From positions 5,208,001-5,272,000 of the forward strand of contig JASJZC010000001.1 in the NCBI GenBank assembly GCA_037178855.1: 64,000 bases of DNA, read 5' to 3'. A model generated the notes under the pieces. It was not told the origin of the DNA. It worked only from the letters and a program-made list of their open reading frames with translations, and ran no database searches. Below are positions 46,601 through 58,600 of the stretch, one piece after another (the first letter of the stretch is position 1; each line of letters opens with the position of its first letter). The DNA is from Oscheius sp. JU75. Lineage: Eukaryota; Nematoda; Chromadorea; Rhabditida; Rhabditidae. The position numbers and the translations under genes were made by a program.

Positions 46601-49600
46601 ACTACCCGGAAAGTCTCCTCAGAGTAGAGATAATAGTCTCACTCAGCTTTCTGCCAAACTATCGAAGCTGGAAGCAATGCTAACAATCAAGAAGGAAGCT
46701 CCAACCACTCCAAGAACTTCTCCGGAAGCCACGAGCCGATCATCGGCTGGTCCTTTGGCAATGGAAGCCTACGGAACCACAACAGATGCCCAAACTCAGG
46801 ATGAAGACGAAAAACCTATGGAGAAGAAGAGAAAAATCATTGGTCCTGGCCAGAAATCAGTTGATTCTGGAGAAGCGGTGCCCGCCATCTTCAAACAGCC
46901 TGACACGATGACAATGGAAGTCGAGGAGGGAGCTGATATGGACAAGGTTTATGAAGAATTGGCCTGGCTGGAAGAAAAGCTTCTGGAAGAAGAGGAGTTT
47001 CCAATGGAAGGCATCGCGACAGCCGAGGACAGATACAAGGTAAGAGAGGGATGGTACAAACAAAAGAATTGTGTTATAGAGTTACGACGAGCGGCTGAGC
47101 AAGACTGAGAAGATCGTGACCGACAACCAGATGACATTAGACATGCTCCAGACTGAGGCGACTCTCGAGAGGGCCAGCAACTTGAAGAAAGAACTCGGAG
47201 AAAGACGTCTTCGTCTCTATCCACTCAAACAGGAATGGGCCGAGTTTATGAGCAGTCTGGAACAGACAGAAGCCCTTCTGAATATGCCGGAGCGAAAGAG
47301 AGAACCTTCGCCCGGACTGGAAGAACTCGAACAAGAAGTCCATGCCAAGGAACAACGCGTAGCTCGAGCTGAAATCCATGTGTGTGATGTGATTCGCCGT
47401 CATGGAGTCATTCTTCCTCGAATGAGTGAGAACAGCCAGAATGCTATTGGAATCCGCAATCGGGTCAGAGATCTCGAGGATAAGTTCAAGGATCTCTCGC
47501 GCCGTGTTCAAGAAGATCGTTTGAAGTTGGAAGCCAGAGCTGTTTCTCAATCAGACCTCGCTAAACAGCTCGAAGAACTCGTTTTCTGGTGTGACGAAGC
47601 ACATGCCGAGCTCGGAGTCCATCCCAATCCTCTGGATCCGGTCAGCATGGAACAGGCTTTGAATGCTATCTGGAGAAGAACTGGAGAAGTCGAGGCGAGG
47701 AAAGTAAATCTGAATCAGCTGGAAGGATCGAAAGAACGTCTTTTGGCCTTGGAATCAGTCCCAGTTGAAGCGAAACACGAGATCAGAAGAGCCGTCTGCG
47801 ACGTCGCTAAAAGATTGGCTGATGTGAGTTCATTGTCTATTCAATGCAATACATGTTTTCAGCTCCGAAGTGATCTGTCTGATAGGAAGCTTCAACTGGA
47901 AAAGGACAAAGAGATTTGCTCCAATTTCTGGATTAAAGTCGAGTCGATGGCTACTCAGGCAACTGACCTATGTCGCCGAGTAGCTGCCGTCAATTCTGCA
48001 CAGCTGTTCACACCCTCCGGGGATCACATCGGCTCATGTCGAGCAGAGGCTCTCGAATTGGAAAAGGAGCTCGCAGCTATGAAGGTCAAGGTTCAGGAGG
48101 CGAATGAGGACCACGATAGGCTGAGTACCGGCCCTGAGAAGGTAGTATTGAAAAGTTAACAAGAACAGAGAGTTTTGTAGAGGCTGCTGGAAGTGCTAGT
48201 GTCTTGCGAGGCAGCTGTTGCCGTCTGCCAGACCCTACCTGAGCCATCTAGGATCACAACCTCGACTGCGCCTTCGGAGTCGATGCTCGTCAGTCAAGTT
48301 ACCAGTCAAACTACAATAATCCCCAGTATAAAACAGTCCGAATCGAGTCGAACCAGTCCTGCTTCCGAGGTTTGAATTTTGATCAATTCTTGTGACTCTT
48401 TTTGTTCAGGTGCCCGAAGATGAGGAAATGGCAAGTGAGGAAGAAGTCGAGGAGCCGGAACAGGCTGGTAGTCTGACAGCTTCTCGCCACAGTCAACTGA
48501 CCGAAGCTTCTGCAACAGCTCATCTTTCAACAAGAGATGCTTCCAATTGGCACGCTTTGACACAGCTGAGACATTGGCTGACCGAGGCCGAAAGAGATGC
48601 AGGTCTGACAGTCGATCTCAGTGATCATGTGGGTATTAGGAACATGGCAGCTGTTGTTCAGGTAAGTCATGAATGGATGAACTCAAAAACAGCTCTCTAG
48701 GGAATTGGAGACCAAGTCAGGCTGAAACTGTTGGACGTCGTTGGACTCCAAGATTCAAGTGCCGCTGTTGAAGTCAAGCAGAAAGCTAGAGATCTGGGAG
48801 TTGATATGGACCGAGTGGCCAAGCAGTGTGAGAAGAGACGAAGCCAGTTGGCCGTGATGGGAGAAGCCTCTCGAATGGTCGATACCTCTCGTTCGAACAT
48901 GGAATTATGGCTGGAGAATGTTGAAGATACTCTGGGTAAGAGAAAATAACTACTAGAAGCAGTCGTCAATTCAGCTGGAAAGAGAACGGAAGAGACGACG
49001 GACGAGGTGAGACGAGAACTGGATGCTGTCAGCGAGATAGTGACCGAGATGGATGTGAGAAAAGATGCCATGGCTGACCTGAACAGTCGAGGCAATGCTC
49101 TTTTGGACGAGTACAACAAGGACGAAGCGCATCAACTCAGTCATTTGCTCAGTCGAGCCAATATGCGATGGACCCGATGCAACGATAAGTGAGTTTCGAT
49201 CGAAAACAATCGATCATAGCATGTGTCACCTCATAGCTCATCCTAATGACCTCGTTTAATTGGTCGGTGTGAAAGAGTCCGCCGGTTATACGCGCGTATT
49301 TTCTCGGTCGCTTCTCGTCCAAGATTGAATCAGTCACCGATTTCATTATGCTGCTCCGACGAAGCATTACACGTTTCAGTGTCCGGATTCGACGAGCTGC
49401 TTTGGAAGCTCGACTGAGGAGTCGAAATGACTTCCACAGTGCTCTGAACGAGTTCGAAGACTGGCTGAACAAGACCGGAGACGAGCTGGAAGACCTGGAT
49501 CACAATACGAACAACACCCAGGCTATCAAAGACACTCAAAGGAGGAGGGAATGGACTCAGCAACACAAGGTTTGTATTCTTTTGTTTGGAAGTAACTTTC

Positions 49601-52600
49601 CTCTTCTCTAGGTTCTGCATGCCGCCATCGACGCTCATTCTTCTGTGTACAATGCCGTCGAAGAAATGGGCCGAAAGATGGGATCTGAACTGGAAGTCGG
49701 TCGTGAAAAGACAGATCTTCTCCAGAGAATGGATCATCTGACAGAGAGATGGAGTTCGATGAGAGCCATGGACGAAGCCATCAAGTTTGTTGAAAATCAG
49801 CCCAAACTTGATTGATTTCCAGAGTTCGGCTTGAGAATGCTGAGCAGGAATGGGAGAAGCTCACTCATAATCTCTCGACTCATCTCTCTTGGATCGAGTC
49901 CAAGACGAAAGAATGTCTTGGGCAACAGCCGGTTGGGGGAACGCTGAGTTCGGTGATGGCTCAAGGTGCTTGGGTCAAAAATGTTGAGCGAGAGATGGAA
50001 GCCCGTGGACCTGCCGTGAGAGAAACGATCGCCTCGGCTCATTCCTATCTGATGCAACACGATCTGAGACCGAAGCTACACAATCCCGGAGTTCTGTCCG
50101 ACGATCAGCCCGATACTAAAGACACGGAACAGCGGAGATATGGACTGCAGATTTTCGCCAACTGTGAACAGCTGAAGGAACAGTGGTCAGAGCTAGGAAA
50201 ACAACTGGCCGAATGGCATCAGACCGTTCAAACCGCTGCTCAAAAACTTCAAGAGCTGGAAGCTGCCTTGGCCGAATGTCAACTGCATTTGAGTGCTCTC
50301 GAAACAGAAATGGAGGGTCTTATTCCGGTCGAAAATCTCAAACTTGAAGAGCTGAAGAATGCCCGTACTGACTCAGAAGCACTTGGACAACGATTGGACT
50401 CAGTCAGAGTTCATGTAGACGATGCCAACGAGGCCTGTGGAAAGATCCTGGCTTCCGATCAGCCTCTCGACCTCCATCCCAGAAACCAAAGAGACGACGT
50501 TAATAGAAGGTAGTCGACAAACTTTTACTTTTAATGTAAAGTAATTTTAGATTTGCCGTTCTGAGGACCAAGCTCCGATCCCGAGTAGCCGCTCTCAAGA
50601 ACGCCTTGACTGACTTCGGCCCTTCGTCAGAACACTTCCTGAACCAGTCGGTCACTACGCCCTGGCAAAGAGCCATTTCCAAGACGAACCAGCTTCCCTA
50701 CTACATCGAGTATGTTTTGAAGTATTCAAAAGCTACGCCAATTTCAGTCATACCACCGAAAGAACCCAATGGGAACACCCGGTCTGGGTCGAGATGTCCA
50801 AGGAGCTTGCCCAGTTCAATCAGGTCAAATTCATCGCCTACCGTACAGCCATGAAGCTTCGAGCTCTCCAGAAACGTCTCTGCCTCGATCTGGTCGATAT
50901 TCCGCTTCTCGAAAAATGTTTCAATCGACTCGGAGGGCTGAGCAATGAAGAGTCTCCCGCCTTGGAGGGGCTGGTCTGTTCGCTCCTTCCCCTCTTCGAG
51001 GAACTTCACAAAAAGCATCCACAGCAGGTCCGAAGCGTCGCTCTGGCTGTGGATCTATGCATTAATTTCCTTCTTAATCTCTTCGATCCGTGAGTTTTTA
51101 AAGAAAGTTCCCTAGAATAATTTCACTTCAGAACACGAGATGGCACACTGCGTGTCCTCTCCTTCAAGATTGCCATGGTCGCCTTCTGTAGCGCCAGTTT
51201 GGAGGAGAAGTATCGATGTGAGTATATAATTCGATCAATGGAACAAGTTATTTTCAGATTTCTTCTCCCTCGTTTCTCAGGATGATCATGCGAGTCAAAA
51301 ACAGATAGCTCTTCTCCTCTACGATCTCATTCATATACCTCGTCTTGTCGGAGAAGCTGCTGCCTTCGGCGGGGCCAATGTCGAACCGTCTGTCCGTTCC
51401 TGCTTTGAATCTGTCCGTCTCTCTCCGAATATCGCTGTCGCTCCTTTCCTCGACTGGCTCAAACGAGAACCACAGAGTATTGTCTGGCTCCCAGTCATGC
51501 ACCGACTCGCAGCAGCAGAGTTTGCAAAACATTCCGTGAGTTTTTTGATATTTTCAATGATCACTGTAAACATCTTTAGGCAAAGTGCAACGTCTGCAAG
51601 ATGTACCCAATCGTTGGTCTCCGCTACCGTTGTCTACGCTGTTTTAACACTGATCTATGTCAGAACTGTTTCTTCAGTCAACGAACCGCCAGCAATCACA
51701 AGCTGAAACATCCGATGCAAGAGTACGCTCAGCCGACGACTTCGGCCGAAGATGCTCGTGACTTCGCCCTAATGGTTCGGAACAAGTTCGGAAGGAGTCG
51801 TCGAGGACTCGGGTATCTGCCAGTCGATGTGGCGGACGAGGGAAAACCACTGGCAGCTCCACCTAGCCTGGCCAAAAATCCCGAAACTGATGTTCTTCAC
51901 CAGAGAACAGCCACTTTAGCAGCAAGACTAGCCGTCTTGACTGCCAGTCAACCGGCTGAACCGAGAGAAGAAGTGTCCGAAGTGAAGAGTCCGGCACAGC
52001 TGATGAACCAGGTTAGCATCTTGTTTCATTGTGTGGGGACTTTTACAATCTATAGAAACCAGTTTCTCATTGTAGCAGAGACAGGTGTTCCTCCCGACAC
52101 ACTGAACCAACACGTATGATAGGGGGTTTGCCTTGTCCGGTTTGTGTCCTCGCTAGAAAACACAATCCGCCTGCCGGAAAAGGGTGTGCCACGACCTTGG
52201 GGCCGCAGACCATCAGTCTGTCACACACAGCCGGTCGACTGTCTCTTGCCATCATCCTTAAATGTCCATGTGCAACGTTTTCAGACTAATGAGGCGGCCC
52301 AAAAAGCAGAAAGAGGTTACTTTTTTTAAAATTATAACCATTGGGGAAAGAGAAATACAAAACTTACGCTCTCTCTTTTAGGTTGACCAGATGCACAAGG
52401 ACGAGCTCGACCAGCTTCTGCAACGATTACAACTGGAAAATCTAGAGCTGAAAAATGAGTTGGAGAAGAGAAAGACAGCCGCCCAGAGTACACCTCATTT
52501 GGACAGAACCGGTCATACCAGTCCGGATGGACATCATGCTCCTCACAGTGCCAGGAGGTCAGAACAGAGAGGCGGCACTCTTCCCAGACTGAGCAATGCT

Positions 52601-53037
52601 TCTCATGGAAAGAGTGCTCCGTCGTTGAAAGCTGCTCAGAGTCAGGTGAGTAGAATTTGAAAAGACCAACATGAATAATGTTTCAGAGTGATGTGATGGA
52701 CGAGGCTCGAGCCTTGCGTCTTCACAAACAACGGCTAGAACACAGAAGTCGAATACTGGAACAGCAGAACGAACAACTCGAGTTGCAACTCCAACGCCTG
52801 AAAAAGATGATCGATCAGCAGAAGGAGAACAGTAGTCGTTTCGATTCGACCTCAGTCGAGAGAGATTGGATGGTCGACACTTCTACCACAACACAACCTG
52901 TTGACTGGCAACAGCAGGAGAATGGAGACAGACGGCAGACTCGAATGCACTCTCTTCTAGCCACAGTAGATGATCTCGGCCGAGCCATGGAGAACCTCGT
53001 GGTTTCTGTCGTCTACGACAGCGAACCAGAAGACTAA
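37678..53037 (+). CDS. DMD: Full-length dystrophin
   Basis: Actin-to-membrane linker of the dystrophin-glycoprotein complex, here about 15.4 kb. First exon [22 protein letters not shown]1: [20 protein letters not shown] ... [18 protein letters not shown]2: [10 protein letters not shown] ..., [19 protein letters not shown]. After a 1.8-kb intron, [14 protein letters not shown] and a Pro/Ser/Thr-rich hinge. Spectrin-type repeats run from about 40.68 to 50.5 kb (first: [20 protein letters not shown]). A WW domain (about 50.65-50.79 kb, [18 protein letters not shown] + [11 protein letters not shown]) is followed by the EF-hand region ([15 protein letters not shown] [32 protein letters not shown]). 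The ZZ zinc finger is [19 protein letters not shown] with LCQNC. A Ser-rich linker and a C-terminal coiled coil ([37 protein letters not shown]) close the protein. Stop 53035-53037. The ZZ keeps the RCLRC pair that vertebrate dystrophin lacks. Confidence 0.95.
38430..40245 (+). other. Long dystrophin intron
   Basis: About 1.8 kb between the exon ending [10 protein letters not shown] and the exon starting [13 protein letters not shown]. Pyrimidine-rich on the plus strand from 38.9 to 39.8 kb; contains repeat copy C near its end. No exon-like frame with family features is visible; an internal promoter cannot be excluded. Confidence 0.6.
39975..40155 (+). repeat. Dispersed repeat family, copy C (in dystrophin intron)
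   Basis: The most complete copy. Starts gttcagaaagttattg, then ttgggtgggaagtcaact, agctcttaaactttgatttt, gtgaagtcac..gagtctttt, gttactacgaagcgacgcag and the self-complementary gacggcgaagccgtc. Compare copy A (16991) and copy B (26752). Confidence 0.7.
41019..41880 (+). other. Dystrophin intron with inverted repeats
   Basis: Non-coding stretch of about 0.86 kb between two spectrin-repeat exons. Holds a long imperfect hairpin (41296-41371), a 9-bp perfect hairpin (41416-41437, agtcgctcc/ggagcgact), several tgtcaagagac-type short repeats and a segment at about 41610-41700 that may be a diverged member of the dispersed repeat family. Confidence 0.5.
41296..41371. repeat. 30-bp inverted repeat (hairpin)
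   Basis: 41296-41325 and 41342-41371 are reverse complements at 27 of 30 positions (one further G-T pair), with a 16-nt loop. It lies in a dystrophin intron and would fold strongly in the transcript or be a foldback element. Confidence 0.75.
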
Positions 53038-54082
53038 AGCTCAATATTTGTCATTTATTTGCTCAAAATATGTATGTTTTTACAGCGAAATGAAGAGTTA
53101 TATTTGAACGCATCTAATAACTGCGACGTACAGGAAAGGCGGGCGGGCTCTTGAAAATTCTTCTCTCGAAAATGAAGATTTCGTCAAACTTCTTTGTTTG
53201 TTCTTCTCTTCAGTGAATCATGGTCTGCAATTTTGTGGAAGATTCAAGCTCTTATCAGCCGCCCACATATTACCAAGGTTGACTTGTCCATTTCGACGTC
53301 TCGATTCCAAAATCTGATCCGATACTCCAAGTTGTCAACGTCAGAATCATCGGCCACAAATCGCATAATCGGCTACAAAAAGACGCAGCTTTTGTGCATA
53401 TATTCTTCTGTCTCATGCCAAATTGTCTGTTCACGTTCTTTCAATATGTCATTTTTGCTATTTTGTTGCGTCGCACAATAAACCACTCGCATTCACTCAA
53501 TACTGTTCAGGTCACCGTATAATTTATATGCACAAGTCATCTGTGAATAACCAACAAAAACGGGCAATAAAGTAGTCTACAATAAGTTGGAAGGGTTAAA
53601 ATTGGGAGAGAAGAGACGGTGTTTGAAAGTTCTTGCCTTTAAAATAAGATCTAGCCAATCTAAGTTCTAATAGAGGTTGTTGCAAGAAGACTATCTGATG
53701 TAACTAGAAGACATTCTCTCGAAGGATTGACTAGTAAGAGGTGGTTCAGTAATACGGATAATTTATGAAGATAGTAAAGAAAGAGATACAAGATTAAAAG
53801 GAAAATGACCCGTAGCCTTGTGTCATCTGGTCTAGGTATCCCCAGAGAGCTGCCACCTTCTCTGGGCGCTCACGCTCCGATTTTACCCGCTCACGCTGGG
53901 GGCGGAAAGGCAACCTTTGATAGGAGTTGATATCCTGCTCTCTCAGGACGGACGGGATTTGGGAATCACAAGAGAATCACATTTTTGAGAGAAAATTGGG
54001 TTAACGGAAAGATCTAAAGACGGTGGCTTCATTGAGCTGATAAAGGATTTGCACAAGTTGATAGGGAAAACAGTTGAGGAGT
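53038..54082. other. Intergenic, dystrophin to SMAP (converging genes)
   Basis: About 1 kb with no family-bearing frame. It holds both 3' flanks; an aataaa follows at about 53477. Confidence 0.4.
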
Positions 54083-55659
54083 TTAGAGACCGAGAAGATC
54101 GTCAAAGTCGGCATTGGAGAGAGGTTTTGGCTGGGCCGCAATTGGTTGACTAGAAGTGGGTTTAGGTGACGTGGATGAAGGAGTGTTCATCATGCCCATC
54201 ACCTGAAAGGCCGTTGGTTGACACTGTTTAAAAAGTATCAGCATTGATGCAGGCATGGAAACAGAAAGACTCACTTTTCCTAAAGAGAGATCAGCAAAGG
54301 CGTTCGATTTGTTGGGAATGCTGAATGAAGGAGACTGTGGAGAAGTCTGTTGCTGAAGCTGGTGAGGCACTGTCGGAGTCGAAGAACTGAACGACAATCC
54401 GAGCCCGCCCATCGATGGAGCACCTCCAGCTCCAGGTGCACCAAATGGGTTGGGGAAGCTGGCCGCATTAGCTCCACTAGAAGGAGCGGACCCGAAATTC
54501 AGTCCATGTAAAGAACCCAATCCATTGAGATCTGAATAAATGGACTATGTATCAAAACGACAAAGAACAAGCAACCTGAAGAAGGCTGTCTGGCTGCTGG
54601 TTGCTGGAGGGACTGCATCCCGAAAGCAGCGAATCCGCCAGGAGCAACGATATGTGCAGCTGGTTGAGAGGCTGGACCAAAGAGGGACATTATATCCGCC
54701 GTGGATCGCTTGTCATCGAGTACAGTGGCAGGAGCTTCCGTTGACGGCGTCGCCGAGCTACTACCGAACAGTCCGGCCAAGTCATTTCCACCACCGAGAA
54801 TATCCTGGGCAGGAGCAGGTGCAGAAGCCTGTTGCACAGGCGTGGGATTTGGAGCGCCAACAAAGCTTCCAAACATGTCATCCAAGTCTGAGGAAGGCTG
54901 CACAGAAGGAATACATTAAAAGTACAGAAAACTACCTCAGCAGATCCGAAAGAAAGACCAGCAAACTCGGCATCTAAGAGATTGGCACCATTAGTGACTG
55001 CAGCAGCTGCAGTCGAAGTAGGCGGTGAATCGAAATCGAGAAGATTGGGACCGGACGCAGGAGTTTGAGAAGGAGCAGCCGCCGAGCTAGGAGATTGAAT
55101 GGAACGAACAATCGGCGTGACCGTCTTCTTCGTATTGGGCTGTCCAGCTTTAGGGAGATCGGATGCGTCGACTCGGGGATAGGTGAAATTGGGCAAAAGA
55201 TACCTGAAACAAGGAGGTAACAATTACTACGGTAGACATCGGTACACCTTTTCTGATCGTATTTGGCACGAATGAACTGTTCCATCTGCTGATCCGCCAT
55301 TGATCGACGGAAGTGTTCGGGAAGACTGTGCTCGTAGACCTTCCTTCCTCGCTCGTTTCCCATGACCCTCATGGATTGAACCTGCTCAGCCGTCCACGAA
55401 TCCAACGTAACAGAACGAACCTAAAAGGACTTGTCAAAATAATAGACAGAAGAGCTACCTTCGAGATATGAACTCCCAGATTGCGGTGGATTCCGGCACA
55501 ACGAATACAGATGAAAATGCCGAGATTCCAGCTGGCCCATCGCGGTGTCTTGGCATGACAGTCGGCGCAGTATTTGTTGTCTTCCTCCTTCAGCATATCC
55601 AGCAGGATCGTCTGCAGTCGGTCCTGCTCTTCCTTTTTCGGATCCGGCTTCTTCATCAT
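54083..55659 (-). CDS. SMAP2: SMAP-type ArfGAP (stromal membrane-associated protein)
   Basis: An Arf GTPase-activating protein of clathrin traffic. Start [20 protein letters not shown], with the ATG 20 nt after gttttcag. The zinc finger follows: [39 protein letters not shown] (CxxC-x16-CxxC with the catalytic Arg after the last Cys pair). Then [25 protein letters not shown] and [20 protein letters not shown], as in SMAP1/2. The C-terminal half is Ala/Ser/Pro-rich and carries NLLDFDSPP, which fits the clathrin-box pattern, plus DLDDMFGSF, repeated LFG-type motifs and a DDLLGL end. Stop 54083-54085. SMAP1 and SMAP2 cannot be told apart in this ancestral-type gene. Confidence 0.9.
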
Positions 55660-55970
55660 CTCCTTGTACTGTGAACTACCTGAAAACCATATCATAACTG
55701 AGATAAGTAGAAGAGGGAAATCAACGAGAAAGAAGGGTAATTATTTGATTTATCGTAAGGAACTTGGAAAGAAGGAGTAGCAATCAGTCCAAGATTTTCA
55801 GAAACCGCCTGAAGCTAACATCGACCAAAAATACGAGGAAGACACGACAAAAATGACACATGGATAAAAAGAAAGCAAAGATTAAAGGACTGCCGACGGT
55901 GAGAATGCGGAGCACGGATACTCGAAGACGATCCAAAAACAATGGTAGAGCAACAAAAAAGAACGTTGTA

Positions 55971-57253
55971 CAGGGTGGCCGATAAGTATTGGCGCGCTTA
56001 AAAACACGTTCATTTCTCGAGGATATGCATTTTTTTCATTTTTATTGAAGCAACTAAGCATAAACACGGTCCGATTGGAGATCTATAGGAACTGCTCGAA
56101 GTGTCCTCCTTTAGCTTTGACACAGGCCTTCAGGCGTGGGATGACGGAATCGACGGTGCGGCGCAAGTAATCCGTGTCCATATTGTCCCAGATCTTGATG
56201 AGTTCGCGTCGAAGATGATCCAAATTAGTGATTTTTCGGTTCTTCAGCTGGTCTTCCATGTAACCCCATACGGAAAAGTCGAGGGGATTGAGGTCTGGAC
56301 TGTTGGAAGGCCATTGCTCCTTGGTGAGGAAACCGGGACAATGCTGCTGCAGGTAGGCCATCGTCGTCTTTGCACCATGAGCTGGAGCCCAATCTTGTTG
56401 AAAGATCATCTTCTTGTTTTCCTTTTTCCAGGACATAACAGCAGTCTTCAGGACCTTTTCTTGATAGACGTGAGCGTTGATTTTGACGTTTTGCTCAATG
56501 AATACGAGTTGAGTCTTGCCAGTCGCCGAGATTCCTCCCCAGACCATAACTCCTTTCGGAAAAAGGGTTTTCGTGGCAATTCTGCGCGTTCGGGAGTTCT
56601 TCAGCATCGGACTCATCAATTGGCGATCATTTTGAGAGTTATGAGCCTTTTCAACAGTGAAAATTTTCTCATCAGTCCAGAGGATGTCTTGGATGCGCCG
56701 CACTTTCAACATTTTGAGCATCTCCTTGCTTCTTGTCAGTCTCTTGAGCTTCACATCATCGGATAGGTACTGACCTTTGAAAACTCGATAGCTCCGAAGT
56801 CCCAGGGATGTTTTGACGATCGATTGAACAGTGGATCTTGCGATATTGAGGTCCTTCGCAATCGAGTTCATGCTGACTGCATCGTTTCTGGTGATCCTTT
56901 TTTTGATGATTCCTCGAACTCTTCTCGTGTTTACAGAACGGGGACGACCGGAAGATGTCTTCGGGGTGACGTTTCCAGTCGACTTCCACTGCTTCACGAT
57001 CCGCTGTACCGTCCGGAGAGGAATCTTCATTCGACGTGAGATGGAGGATGCCTTTTCTCCATTTTGGGCGAGGCGAGCGATGGCTTCTCGGTGTTGACAC
57101 GGGTTCATGTGTTCTGCAAATCAGTGGAATGATACATTATAGGGAACAGAGTATATAAATACACAAATTAACAGAAAAAACGTGAAAACTTTGCTGCAAT
57201 TAAATCGCAAAACACCGCGCCAAGAAACGCGCCAATACTTATCGGCCACCCTG
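55971..57253 (-). mobile_element. maT-type (DD37D) mariner/Tc1 transposon, apparently intact
   Basis: 1283 bp bounded by perfect 26-bp terminal inverted repeats (starting CAGGGTGGCCGATAAGTATT) at 55971-55996 and 57228-57253, with TA target duplications on both sides. It contains one uninterrupted transposase gene. It is inserted about 300 bp upstream of the SMAP start. Confidence 0.95.
56083..57108 (-). CDS. Transposase, DD37D (maT clade)
   Basis: 341 residues, uninterrupted. The N-terminal helix-turn-helix pair (EAIARLAQNGEKASSISRRM, TVQRIVKQW; GRPRSVNTRR as the GRPR-type linker) binds the terminal repeats. The catalytic residues are the first D in ILWTDEKIFTVE, the second in FQQDWAPAHGAKT and the third in SNSPDLNPLDF. 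Between the second and third catalytic Asp there are 37 residues, counting to the D of LNPLD, which gives DD37D (maT-like), not DD34D mariner or DD34E Tc1. All motifs are present, so activity is possible but not shown. Confidence 0.95.
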   Translation of the reverse strand: MNPCQHREAIARLAQNGEKASSISRRMKIPLRTVQRIVKQWKSTGNVTPKTSSGRPRSVNTRRVRGIIKKRITRNDAVSMNSIAKDLNIARSTVQSIVKTSLGLRSYRVFKGQYLSDDVKLKRLTRSKEMLKMLKVRRIQDILWTDEKIFTVEKAHNSQNDRQLMSPMLKNSRTRRIATKTLFPKGVMVWGGISATGKTQLVFIEQNVKINAHVYQEKVLKTAVMSWKKENKKMIFQQDWAPAHGAKTTMAYLQQHCPGFLTKEQWPSNSPDLNPLDFSVWGYMEDQLKNRKITNLDHLRRELIKIWDNMDTDYLRRTVDSVIPRLKACVKAKGGHFEQFL

Positions 57254-58600
57254 TATATGTTGCAGTTGGAAGTGACCAGCCATGGAAATAGATCAGAACT
57301 AGTTGAAATTAACCGGAACCCACTCTGTCTGTGTTTCTCAGCTCCTGTTCCTCTACTATCACTGTACTGTCAACTGTCTAAAGAAGAGGACTATTGACCT
57401 GGGTAGAGCGACGGAGACGACAATGCTAGAGCGCAACTTCTCGTAGGCTAATGTCCTCAGAAGCGAAGGTTTTTTTCTCTCCAAAAGTTCCAGCAACTTC
57501 CAAATTATTCGAAAACTCTCTTATGTATCACTCGCTTTTAAAGGACTTTAGTCCACCAGAAACTCCGCTCCAGCATTGTCGTCTCCGTCGATCTACTCAG
57601 GCCAGCCTTTCTACTTTTTAGACAGAAACTACAGACAGATCCACGACAGTAACAATACAGTGATAGTGACAGAGATAGAGATAGTAAGGCACTGCGAACA
57701 GTAGCGCCACTCACGAAAACGCGTTTTGTCATGGTGAAGAGATGGCAATTTGGACAGCTGGCTCGTGAATACGCCACTTGCAAGCATTGTATAATGATAT
57801 GTCCGTACTTGGTCTTCCCGGCTCCTTGGACTCTTCCTCGAATCCACAGCAGTGTTTGATATAGTTCTTAGAAACCCTCGGGCCGCTCGGGAAGACTGAT
57901 AGAGCTCTGTTCCTGCGCTGGAATCATTCAGACTGTACAGGTCAGTGATTTGAGAGAGACAGTAGTAGAGACTTTTCCAATTTACTTTTTGCATTGTCTA
58001 CTGGAAGTCTATGCCATGAAGGCTGCTGGTGTACCCGAGAGCCCTGAAGCTGTTCGAAAGAGCCCTCTTTACCATGATGAAGTGATAGCTTGCAAGCTAG
58101 AGATGGGTAGAGCTGGAGAAGGGGCAGGAATGCCACGTGCTCAGAGACAGTTGAAAGCTGTTAGAATGTTCGAGAAGGTTGACGCTTTCAGAGTCTGACC
58201 GTGAGAAAGACATCGGCTACCGGGATAACGGAGAACGTTGAACAATCGAGAAGGCTGGAGCTGTTCAAATGCTTCGCTGAAAAATGTGCTGTCCAGGAGT
58301 AGTACGATGCATGTCAACTTTTCTTCAACTGCAGGCGTAAAAGCCTTGTTAGCTCATTCATCAAATTTTTTAAAAATAATGGAAGATACCCCAAAATAAA
58401 CTTTCCGGTCACTTTCAACAGCTAGTCAATTGCAAAACTGCAACATATAACATGGTAAAGCCATGAATGAAAGAAGAGCAAAGACAACCTTGAACTTTAT
58501 ACTAATTCGTGCGAAATTTTCACGTAAGGGTCTATTAAACAATGATAAAAAGTACAAGAAACCAAGTAACAAAAATAAATAACAGAAAAGAGGATCTCGT
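57254..58600. other. No confident gene, 1.3 kb
   Basis: Short frames on both strands. A minus-strand stretch near 57630-57994 and a plus-strand frame at 57950-58197 could be coding, but no family or splice chain is recognisable. It holds the 3' flank of the GCK-III kinase gene. Confidence 0.35.

Noticed and set aside
56101-56766. 221-residue plus-strand frame inside the transposon
   Set aside because: Shadow of the transposase on the opposite strand; no domain.
57538-58136. Minus-strand Leu/Ser-rich frames as a gene upstream of the transposon
   Set aside because: Driven by simple (GATA/GACA)-like repeats, no domain, no supported start or splice set.
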